Below are positions 35,150-44,723 of a DNA stretch of 64,000 bases, piece after piece. A model generated the notes under the pieces. The model saw only the letters and a list, made by a program, of their open reading frames with translations, was not told the DNA's origin and did not search any database. Each line of letters begins with the position of its first letter. Position 1 is the stretch's first letter. The stretch lies in contig JALGQZ010000009.1 of the NCBI GenBank assembly GCA_023105745.1, positions 40,481,359-40,545,358 on the forward strand. The letters run 5' to 3'. The position numbers and the translations under genes are program-made. This stretch comes from Austropuccinia psidii (lineage: Eukaryota; Basidiomycota; Pucciniomycetes; Pucciniales; Sphaerophragmiaceae).

Positions 35150-36494
35150 TCATTCTTTGAATCGGCATGAGATTGTATTACCATCCCTGATTTGATAGCC
35201 CTCTCTCTCGCCAATCTCATAATAGCCATTGCTTTTTTGCCGCATTGTTTTTGCTAACCTGCTTGAGCATTGTGCGGACATACCCACTAGTGTCGTGCTT
35301 TCATTGTCCTGTGCTGGATCAGTATAATGAACAAATGTACTACTGGCCCACACTACCTGAATGAGCCCATGACATGCGGATAGATCAATCCAAAAATGCT
35401 CATTTGGGAAAATCAATTTTCCCCCTGTACACCGCTTTGACGCATCTCTTTGAATTTGGCCGGTCCGCTTATCAGCTTGAAACCACCATCCCGAAGCATA
35501 CAGCGATGCATCCTTATCAACATGAGGTGCGTTTTTGAATCCATTCATGGTGAAAGTGAGTGCGGAAGCGAACTCGAATGCATCCTGATTTGCCGGAATA
35601 TCGCCTTCATAGTTGACTTGATCAAAAGACGGAACCCCCAATGAGTTGTAGCAATTTTGAATCTTCTGAAATAAATTATCCCCAACATATCGTAAGGATT
35701 GACCTAGAATGCGACCCACCGAGCTAAGATTGGCACCTCGGTCCCGCCATTCATCTTTTGCATTTTCAATTTTGCCAGCACTACCATACAGACCAAATTG
35801 TTCATTCTTCGTGGTGAATTTGCGCCACCCAATCGCAAACATAAATCCCTCCAGTAATGCTCCATTTGTTGCAATAGGGTCGGTGAAACTCTTTTCGCGA
35901 AATAGGAATTGTGATAATTCATCCCATTGATTGACCTCGACTTCACTCATTGTTGTGAATGGTCGGAATTCGACAAGGGCAATGAGTAATCCGGTTGAAG
36001 AGAAAATTGCCACACGCCCAAAGTGAATGCGTTTGATCTGATTGACATCCACAAGCCTCCGAGTTTCACTTGGGGTGATATTTGCTGATACTGGCATTGA
36101 TATTTGTGCTGTTGGGCGAGAGGAGGAAAACAACCTATTCATTCGGGTCGTTTTGCGCTCATTTGTCTTTTGGGATCTGCTACTATTCCCGAGTGGTTGA
36201 GGGATCACTACGTGTTGAAGCACACAAGATATCAGATACTGCCAAGGAGCTTTCTTCGGCACACATCCTTTGACTTCCCTGTTGGAGCCCACATGACATT
36301 GGCACAATCTGAACCGACTAAAGCCCATGTTCTTCAGTGGGGCCCAATGAGGGTGCCACATAAATGTGGAAGCATATATATATATCTATATATATACACT
36401 GAGATTAAGCAAGTAACTCACACTTTCCTTCCTCAGCCCGACGCTTTCTCGCGAGTTCCCTTTTACGCTCTTTTCCTTTTTTCGTGAATGGCAT
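35150..36494 (-). CDS. TET/JBP-like 2-oxoglutarate/Fe(II) dioxygenase
   Basis: Members of this fungal family are predicted to oxidise methylated pyrimidines in DNA. Two exons, 36494-36424 and 36176-35150, give 1098 nt, 365 aa, open. The first exon choice rests on frame, a GTGTGA donor and the very basic N-terminus (KKGKERKRELARKRR), a likely nuclear signal. The iron site fits H242-V-D244 (NAPHVDKD) and H307 (FVHYTDPA), separated by the GWWF, GGKLIFP and FWIDLSACHG segments typical of the family. After H307 the usual TR-hydrophobic-G-x-S-x-Q segment reads TTLVGMSAQ, so the arginine expected to bind 2-oxoglutarate may be missing. It may therefore be inactive or diverged. A TA-repeat lies in the intron (36373-36396). 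I am fairly sure of the family, less of activity. Confidence 0.75.
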
Positions 36495-37071
36495 GCTTTC
36501 AGCAGAAAATGAAATGAAACCGAATGATTACTAATTTCTTAATATCACCTAAATTGGATTGCGGTGGATGAATCTTTTTTAATTGCGGCTAAAAAGAAAG
36601 CTCACGCCTGACCTTGGCAAATTCACGATCTCAAATACCTGAACCTGAAAATTGCAGTGGATAGTGCATTATTCAATTTTCCACATTGATGTTCCCATGC
36701 AATCACTTTCCAATCCAACCATTTGGAATATTGCAAGCACACGCAAATGCAATATGCATCCTGCTGCGGATCCCTAGCTATCCTAGTCCTCTTGAAAGAC
36801 ACAGGAACATTTGGCCTATTATGGGCTGGCGGGAAGTGATAAACGCGACTTCCCGCAATGCACCCGGGTGTGCTACTCGCGGGCACAACGCCTGACTCAG
36901 CTTGCGTCTTGTCGGAGTCTTTGCAATGATGTACGGAGGCATGCCGCCGTACAATTACTATTGGTACTCAGACTGTGGCATCCGGGAAGTAGTAGGATAG
37001 GAAGTCATGATTATTAAATTCAAAAATAACTTTGCAAAATTCAATTACAATCTATCTAGTACAAAGCTAAT
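36495..37071. other. Gap between dioxygenase start and unknown gene 2 stop
   Basis: 577 bp containing palindrome P5. It is otherwise unremarkable: dioxygenase promoter side and 3' flank of the next gene on the same strand. No TATA box stands out. Confidence 0.5.
36930..36953. repeat. Palindrome site P5
   Basis: 24 bp, arms TGTACGGAGGCA and TGCCGCCGTACA, with one mismatched pair. It lies about 120 bp beyond the stop codon of unknown gene 2. Confidence 0.8.
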
Positions 37072-39313
37072 CTAAAACGGGTCAATCCTGGTTGTGAGTT
37101 TAGCTGACCTGGGTACCGTCAAGGTGACCTCATCACTTGAACCAAGCCCGCGATTCGCCACCCAGGCATCACCAAAGTCTAATACTAAGCATCGTGCAAA
37201 ATCAAATCTAAGAGGTACAGTGGGGTTAAAAGACTCTGATGAGAAGAAACTTTTATTCAGTAAATTACATATATACTTATTAGTACGTGGCCACACTGGC
37301 TCCACTAGATTTTTACCCTCTGAAAGTTTTGCGGAAATGTCAATTAGTGCTAAAGCCCCTTTAACTGAGCTTGTTCTCCAGTCATCTGAGCATACCATCA
37401 AACCACGAACCCCCGCCGCACAGAATGCCGCTAATATACCATAGCAAATTCGATTGATTCCAAGATTCTTGTGACACGCCAAAAGATCTTTGATGGCCTC
37501 ATTTTTTTTTGAGTTCGTGAGTTTGCCTTTGATGCCATTAACTTTGACCTTTGTATGTGCACGTACCATGTTGTATGCAATCATCAAATGGATAACTGTA
37601 TCCATTAGATCCTCCAGGTTCTTGTGCGGCTTTGTGGATATCTCATTGTCAGCCCCGCCACCTTCAATGCTGAGTTGGGTTGCACGTTGCTTCGATTTAC
37701 TCAAGCAGGAGGCAAGGTATTCAACTGCTCCCCGTTCGAGTCCAAGAGGATCAGTCGAATTTGATGTTGGTGCAACATATGGTTTGGGTGCAATCACATC
37801 GTATGAGACTAAACTAATGGATTCAAACATAACATTTGCCCAAAAATGTTTAACTGGATTGGCGGGGTAAAGAAGGCTCTGAACCATTTTGAAGAAGGAG
37901 TGTTCAGATTTTGCGAGATTATCTGGAGGTTTAGCTGATTCCTTCATCAATTTGAGATTCCAAATGTTGTGATCAAAAAACGCTTCTGTTTCGGTTGGCT
38001 TAAAAAAATCTAACCCTGTATATTGCAATTTATATCACCAGTCAACAGCCAATAATCAAGTATCATGCACAAAGATAAAAAAAAACTCACCTGCCATCTC
38101 AAGGTCCTGCAGCCAAGCCGACATTTTAAGATCTCGGTTACTGATCACCTTAATACCAATGGGCAGGAATGTATGAGCATCCTTTGTTGGTAAATTGTCC
38201 CATCTATTTTTGTAAATCCTATTGATATTATCAAGCCCCCTCTTCCATGATTGTTGAGTAATATTGGAATGATAATTCAAAACGCCTGCAAACTCTTCCA
38301 TGCGGGATAAAAATATTCCTTGAAAATTCGCAGCGGATGACACTTCGGGCTCAGCGTCGGGAATTATATCAGTCATATCTCGTCCCATTGTATCATGTTT
38401 AATTGTTTCCCTTTCTTGAAAGGCTTGAATATTCCGAGGAGAGGCGGGAGGGGTTGCATCATGCATTGTTTCATTGGGTATCGGGGGACTTTCTGTATGT
38501 GGAGCTTCATCATGGATTGTTTCATTGAGTATTGGGGAGGGTTCAGTATGCGGAGGTTCATTATCAATATGGTCCCCTTCAACATTGATAACTTCATCAC
38601 CTTGATCGCGAGAATCGTTTGCGGCTTCAAAGGTACGGCGTTTTTTGTTTGTTTTTTTGGTCGCATGTATATTTGGTCTTTTTCCTAATCCTTTGCCTGG
38701 AAATCCAATTACGACTCGAGATCCTTCAGGTAGAGATTCTCCCACCTCCACACCTGCCCATATATTGTAAGCAGCTATTTTTATCAATTTTGTTTTGAAT
38801 TAGTAATGGACTTACGGTTCAAATCCATTTTGAGCAGGCTCATGGCTTCAGCAATCTTTTGACGCACATAATCAGGAATTTTACTATCATTTTGGATTTT
38901 TTCGAGCCTTGGGATTGTTTGAGCAATGTTGGAGACAAATTGTTCCTTGGATATAATTTCCACCTCCCCACTGAAAATTACATCATCTTGCCCATCATCT
39001 TCTGTCGGTGCACAAGGTTCAACAGTCTTTTCCTTCTCATAACTTTTAAAATTTGGTTTCTGAGAGCTTGGAGGCTGCCCTGAAATAAAGGCTATGACAC
39101 AATATCAGGTTTTGAGAGATTTGAAATATTCAAGATGGATGCATACTCACACTCCGGAAGAACTGGTGGATCTTGATTATCTTCATGTGACTGGCTCTCT
39201 ACTTCAATGCCTAATTCACGACTACTGGCGATATCAGAGATTTCACTTCCACTCTCTGGGGCTGAAGTTGGTCGTTCATTGAATTCTGTTGAATTTCCCG
39301 GGGTTCGGGCCAT
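37072..39313 (-). CDS. Cargo protein of unknown function 2, intact
   Basis: I do not recognise a domain. Four exons on minus: 39313-39151, 39079-38816, 38753-38091 and 38015-37072, all GT-AG. They sum to 2034 nt, 677 aa, with no internal stop. The N-terminus (MARTPGNSTEF) is Ser/Glu-rich and probably disordered. A short helical segment follows (YVRQKIAEAMSLLKMDL). The third exon has a basic patch (KKTNKKRR) and a twofold acidic Pro-rich repeat of the HTEPSPILNETIHDEAP type. The C-terminal 330 residues look globular (FFKMVQSLLYPANPVKHFW, LMIAYNMVRAHTKVKVNG, CYGILAAFCAAGVRGLMVCSDDWR). It is encoded downstream on the same strand side as the right end and 1.3 kb from it. Being open over four exons suggests recent constraint or recent arrival. 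Nuclear localisation is inferred from the basic patch. Confidence 0.78.
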
Positions 39314-39856
39314 AGCGGAGGTAGTTTATTAAGCAAATAGATGGTGACGAGTTGATTGATAACTTGTTTGAAAATTTTTTGATAAAAGATCCAAATTCAA
39401 GAAAAAAGGTGCAAGTAAAATAATCGCATTTGCAAAATGCGATTTGTCGGGAAATTGAAGGAGGCGATGTTTTGCAAATTACTTCATATCATGCAAATGA
39501 AATCACTTCCCTGTGAGACATTGAATAAAGTTGACTAGTGAGAAACCTACTAAAGTCAACTTTTGAACTATTCAACGCTCATGAGGTAAGGACTAAGCAA
39601 AGTGTTCATTTGATTGATATGAAATAAAATGGTTTTGTCGGCGAAACAGGAGACACAATTCTTGTCTTAAATAGTCCACTTATTAGGTTTTAATTTGTGA
39701 GTCTCATGATTTAAACCCTAACCACAACATGGTGAATATACTGACCAATATCCCCTTAGGTCCTGTTGGCAGAGAAGGCCACTCAGCATATTTCGGCAAT
39801 TGCGTTCATCGTGTACGCCAACAAGCCACCGTACTGTACACTATGGATGTAATACG
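39314..39856. other. Promoter-side gap of unknown gene 2
   Basis: No gene. A degenerate version of the palindrome family (GTGTACGCC...GCCACCGTAC) lies at 39811-39834. The rest is moderately AT-rich. Confidence 0.5.
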
Positions 39857-40340
39857 GAAGCGTGAGGAGGGTAACTGTTGTCGGAGGCATGTTGGGAGGG
39901 CACTACATGAGCATAAGGATGGTAAGCAGTGTCGGGAGAATGTCGGGAGGGAGGGTAACTGTTGTCGGAGGCATGTCGGGAGGGCACTACATGAGCGTAA
40001 GGATGGTAAGCTGTGTCGGGAGAATGTCGGGAGGGAGGGTAACTGTTGTCAGAGGCATGTCGGGAGGGCACTACATGAGCGTAAGGATGGTAAGCAGTGT
40101 CGGGAGAATGTCGGGAGGGAGGGTAAGCGTTGTCGGGGGCATGTTGGGAGGGCACTACATGAGCGTAAGGATGGTAAGCAGTGTCGGGAGAATGTCGGGA
40201 GGGAGGGTAAGCGTTGTCGGGGGCATGTCGGGAGGGCACTACATGAGCGTAAGGATGGTAAGCGTTGTCGGAGGCATGTCGGGAGGGTACTACACAAGCG
40301 TAAGGATGGTAGGGGCGGGGATGTGAAAGCGTAAGGAGTG
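39857..40340. repeat. Tandem array, 84-bp unit, right subterminal
   Basis: GTAACTGTTG or GTAAGCGTTG recurs at 39871, 39955, 40039, 40123 and 40207, exactly 84 bp apart, followed by a shortened unit at 40258. Each unit has two CATGTCGGGAGGG/AATGTCGGGAGGG half-units and GCGTAAGGATGGTAAGC. Because 84 is a multiple of three, long frames appear on both strands; these are not convincing genes. Confidence 0.9.
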
Positions 40341-40622
40341 GTGAGGACGGAGAGGGGCGGGCAGTGTCGGAGTCTCATCTGGATGGAGGGCGGTGCGGGT
40401 GCGTAAGCATGCTAAGCGTCGGGGAGGCGGAAGCCAATGAGGTGAAATTACACGAACGTTGCGCATAGTGTTGAAATGGGTTTGGGCTTTGAGTGACATT
40501 CTCATGTGACACATGTGACGATTGACGTTGTCTTGACGCTGACGTGACGTGACCCGCTAAATCCAGTGACTATAAAGTGACACTAACGCGACTGAAGCAA
40601 GATTTTATACTGACCGCGGTGC
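40341..40622. repeat. Right subterminal region
   Basis: No gene. TGACG/CGTCA motifs recur at 40515-40560 (TTGACGTTG, TTGACGCTGACGTGACGTGAC), echoing the left subterminal CGTCAAGC cluster. Confidence 0.6.
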
Positions 40623-40668
40623 GACGTGAAGTCAATCGCCGACGATTGACGCGAGATTCGCCCTGGTG
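40623..40668. repeat. Right terminal inverted repeat of the giant CACTA element
   Basis: It is the inverse of 19891-19936 with two mismatches, followed by the ATG target duplication at 40669-40671. Confidence 0.93.
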
Positions 40669-41399
40669 ATGAAGAAGATAATAGAGAATATCATTGACAA
40701 GATTTTGAAAAGAGGCAGGAGCATTTATGAGCCCAAATGGCATAAGAAAATACTCCTAATTGCCATATTTAGTTCTAAATGCTGCCAAATGTTCATCACC
40801 CTCCTTGATTCTGAGCAGGTTATATGCACCTTGCAAATAAATCATGGAGAAGATAGAAGAGCCATTAAAAACAGTGAGAAGCTTATTCATAGGAGGAACA
40901 GGATATTTGTTCTTCCTAGTAGCAGCATTTATTTGTGGTAATAAACACAAAATGGAGGCCACCATCCTTTATTTTGACAAATAGGATAGGTGCTCCTGTT
41001 GAGGATGAGCTTGGCCAGATGAAACCTTTGTTTAAATTTTCTGAAATTTAGGCCCTTAGTTTACCTGACTCTTGGTTTGATAAAGAGTAGATCACCCAAA
41101 CTGGAGGTAGAGACCCCTCCAACTTGATATGACAATCACAGGTTCAGTGAGGAGGAAGCTTCTCTTCTTTCACCTTGGGGAAAAAATACAAATACTGGTG
41201 ATACACAGAAGGAACAGCCTTGATCATGGTTTCTACTTCTTCTGGTTCTGCCTTTTCATCCCACAACTTCCCAAGGGAGTCATGATAAGATGAAGGAGGA
41301 AGGTCCATATTACCAAGGAAAAGATGAAGTGAAGATACAGAATTATATTCTACAACATTTTGAATCTCTTGTTTATTCATCTCTAGAGGATAGTAGTGA
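40669..41399 (-). pseudogene. gypsy-2 linker and reverse transcriptase (5' half)
   Basis: Minus strand from 41399: NMDLPPSSYHDSLGKLWDEK and EPEEVETMIKAVPSVYHQYL (pre-RT linker, to 41144), a degenerate stretch, then KNKYPVPPMNKLLTVFNGSS and GAYNLLRIKEGDEHLAAFRT (RT palm, 40965-40756). MPFGLINAPASFQNLVNDI follows, up to the ATG duplication. The catalytic box lies at 19850-19890 on the other side of the transposon. Confidence 0.9.
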
Positions 41400-43245
41400 T
41401 GTAAGATGTGTCTATGAAACTGATGATAATATTACTATTACTCAACGGTACTATGACTGTTCTTATGAAATATAATAACAAAAATGTTATTATAACCACA
41501 ATTAAATAATTAAAGAATTATTTCTTTCACGTGTTAAGCACTACTAGTGATTTTAACAGTGAGCAAGTAATTGTCTACAAGAATCAATTACAAGAAGATT
41601 TTAATAATAAAACTATTTTAATATTTAGTTATATTTTTCAATAATAATTATAATGATAATTCTTGAAGAAAACTAACTTTAGAGAAAAACTTTAAGAATT
41701 AAGATAAGATAGAGAGATTTGACGTAGAACTGTGGATTTTAAGGATCAAAATGTATTTATAACAGTATTACAACAATATATAGTTGGATTCTATGATTTC
41801 ACGGCTTTCAGATTGAGTCTGAAAGATTTAAAACACTTAAGAATAGCTATAACTAATACTTACTTGTTGGTAATAATGATTAAAATGATAATAAGATGAT
41901 GATGTGGAAAAAACAGCAATAAGAGGCCTCTTTTAAGTCCACAACAGCTCACAGAGGCGTGCTATGGAGCAAACTGAAAAACCAGTGAGTGAGAAAACAA
42001 TAAACCTTTTTGGATTATTGATTGCTTCATGTGTTGTCACGTAAGATTATCATAATTACTTAATTGATGCTTTTACGTGACTACCAACCCCAATATGGTT
42101 AAGAACAAAAGGAGTAAAATCTGTAAATATTATTTTATTCCAAAACAATCATTGATTTCTCACAGTTATGAATGTCATTGCCAATTTAATCACAGGTTGT
42201 AATTACTGTAAATTTTTGAAGATTCAGTGTTTCACGTAGAATAGTCAAAAATGGACTGTATGTAAAACTTTCAATTTTACTAGTAAAACTATAATTATTT
42301 TTGGCTGTGCCATAGATAATACAGCTCTCCATTGGTCCTGAAAGTTCCAGAGAGATTAATTAAGAATCGTATTTTTAATGAATTTTTGAAGTTTTTACCT
42401 CATTTCTACGTAGAATTGCAAATATCAGTGCTTAACAGATTGCTATGAGGTAAATAAATGGATAAAAGTCCAAAAAGGGCTTTAATTACTCCTCTAGGGT
42501 CTATCCATGGAAAGTCATGAAGAATTGACATGTTTACAGGAGTATAAGTATCTCTTTACCTCCTTGGCATGTCAAAATAGCAGGTTATTTTCTATTTTCT
42601 TATGATTTACTGTAGTTGTAAGATGGTAACCAAGTTACCAAAGTGATTTAGTTTACTAATTAGGCCAAGGTCAGCCACAGATCCAAGATTTGGAGCTGTC
42701 CATACATCTGAGGCCTCAGAAGTTGGGTACCCTGGCTCTGTTTGATGTCTTTTGTCCCCCTCGCTTATTTTTTACATCAAAATAGAAATTTAAGCTTCAA
42801 GTGAGTTATCCACTATGGGTGTACCAAAAGTCCATGTGGGAATACCATGATATTAAGTGCTCAAAACATGCATAACACTATTCTTAGTGTATATGTAACA
42901 TGGGATTTCTCACATTCCCATTATTTTGGCGTGAAATTAAGAAAAACAAAAATCTTCACGGATCTTTTATGTGGTATTGAAGTATTTTCCATTCCACCAC
43001 CTCAAAGAGTTAAGTTGAGCTTATTCACTCTATGGAAATACCCTAGGTGAACTTTTGTGTAGAATCCAAATCTGGCCTTAAATCCATGGATTTGATTACT
43101 CAATAAGAGGTTGTTCATCTTTTCTGAAATCAAAAATGATGAATTTTGGATATATGCATGAATTATGAGTTATGCATAATTCAAAATTTCTTTTTAAGAT
43201 AATTGTGGCCTTTTTGGGTATGTAAAATATACCTCAAGGCTCACA
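41400..43245 (+). repeat. Solo LTR, family 2, inserted in gypsy-2
   Basis: 1846 bp, TGTAAGATGTG to ...CAAGGCTCACA. Flanks AGTGA (41395-41399) and AATGA (43246-43250) form a 5-bp duplication with one mismatch. It is homologous to the gypsy-3 LTRs. Short frames inside, such as 42847-43050, recur in other LTR copies and are not genes. Confidence 0.9.
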
Positions 43246-44723
43246 AATGACATATGGCAATTAAGGGAAGGAATATGGACAGAAGATGGGAATGAAAGTG
43301 TTCTAGAATAACCAACCAGAGCTGCACATTATTGGGAAGAAGAAAGGTAATTACTGAAAGACTTTGAAAGATTAAAATAGTCCTTATTATCAGTATTAAA
43401 GGTTATCAGCCCTTTTCTCAAATCAATGGATGGATTAAAATGATTAAGGAAGTCAAAGCCCAATACGAGGTCCTCTCCCTTGGGAGTATCAATGACTAAA
43501 ATATCCCATTAAAAGCTTGGGAAGGATGAAAGCTCAACCATATGTTTAGTATGGTGAGTCACAAAGGGAGAGGGGGACTGATCAGAGTCCAAAATAATAA
43601 GAGGAATCTTCTCTTCAAGTTGTGACATGGTCAAAGAATACTTGTGAACAAACCTCTTTGCAATGAATGAGTTTGTAGAACCAGAATAAATGAGAATACC
43701 TTAAAGCATATCAGAGAGAGAAGAAAAGACAAAAGATTTAAGAGAGCTTTTTACACCACTATTGAGAATGTAAAATCGTGCTCTGGATGGAAAACGGTGA
43801 AGACCATTGAGCACAAAATGATCTTCACTCAGGCTTTTCCCTGGCTGGAAGATTTGGCTTATGGGTGGGAAAGCTTGTTTTGGGGCCTTTTGAAACAATA
43901 CTCAAGACTATGCTTCCCACCACAATGAGTACATAAACCCTTGTTGATTCTTCTTTCTTTTTCGGAATTCCTCAACTTGAACTATTTATTCAAAAAAGAA
44001 GAATGGGACTTTTCAGTCTTCTGAGAATTCTTATTCTTTTCATTTGAGCTTGAGGAATTTGACTTGGAGGCTTCAGGCTTCTTCTCCTTTTTCCTCTGAT
44101 GGTACCTGGTATCAAGCTCCAGGGAAATATACATTAAGTCTTGAAGAGAGTCAATTATTCAGGGATGGGAGGCCAAATGATTGAGAATACTGGATGCAAA
44201 TTCCTCCCTGAAATGATGGATGAGAGCCCTTTCACACCAATCTCCAATTCTTGAAACCAAACTTCTGAAATACGCAATGTATGGAAAAACATGCCCCCTT
44301 CTTTCATTATTAAGGAATCCAACTCTGCTTCAGCTTTGCTAACTTCATTTGGGTCCTCAAATAAAGTGAATAGGTTAAATTCAAATGAAGTTCAAGAATA
44401 AAAAGGGTAACTTGGATATTGATTGGTAAGATTGGCAAGATAACGCTCAATTAATTTTGCAGCCCTGGAAATGAGGAATGAAGTGGAATAAAGAAATTTC
44501 TTCCCGTCTTGAGAGAAATTTGATGGATCATTATGAAAAATAAGTTGGAAGGACTGGATAAAGCTTCTTACTTTGAAGGGCTGAGTCCCATCAAAGAATT
44601 CCAGTGCCTTCATAGATGGAGTCTTGAAGGCTTCTGGTTTTTCTGCTTCAGAAAATGAAGCTTTTTGAAGATTGGCCATAATCTGAGTCATTTGATGCAT
44701 AATTTCCAATAAGGATGGTTCAG
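43246..44723 (-). pseudogene. gypsy-2 gag (C-terminal part), zinc knuckle and protease
   Basis: Minus strand from 44723: LEIMHQMTQIMANLQ, then FKVRSFIQSFQLIFHNDPSN and SFLISRAAKLIERYL (capsid region, to 44392), then a frame-broken continuation. The knuckle CTHCGGKHSLEYC near 43920 keeps CX2CX3HX4C. The protease site reads IYSGSTNSF near 43680, with the catalytic Asp changed to Tyr. Frameshifts throughout show a dead copy. Typical gag and pepsin-like protease order for Ty3/gypsy. Confidence 0.85.

Larger units (their letters stand above)
19891..40668. mobile_element. Giant CACTA (EnSpm-type) DNA transposon with six genes, 20,778 bp
   Basis: The ends are CACCGGGGCGAATCTCG... at 19891 and its inverse ...CGAGATTCGCCCTGGTG at 40668. 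The 46-bp terminal inverted repeats have two mismatches. ATG is present on both sides (19888-19890 and 40669-40671), a 3-bp target duplication as usual for CACTA elements. The host site is a gypsy reverse transcriptase whose minus-strand frame reads through if one ATG is kept (...DILYYLL-H-VYVVVYLD...). Contents are a Tnp2-type transposase, unknown protein 1, a SNF2 ATPase, a Zn2Cys6 protein, a TET/JBP-like dioxygenase and unknown protein 2. No gap or second element interrupts it as far as I can see. Its GC content is visibly higher than that of the AT-rich LTRs around it. Confidence 0.93.

Noticed and set aside
39729..40378. Long open frames on both strands (up to 201 aa) with repeating Cys/Arg-rich or Ser/His/Pro-rich units
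   Set aside because: They follow the 84-bp period, a multiple of three, which keeps several frames open at once. There is no start context or domain.
42847..43050. Short frame starting MILSAQNMHNTI, also at 50361 and 58800
   Set aside because: It recurs only as part of family-2 LTRs, with variable ends.
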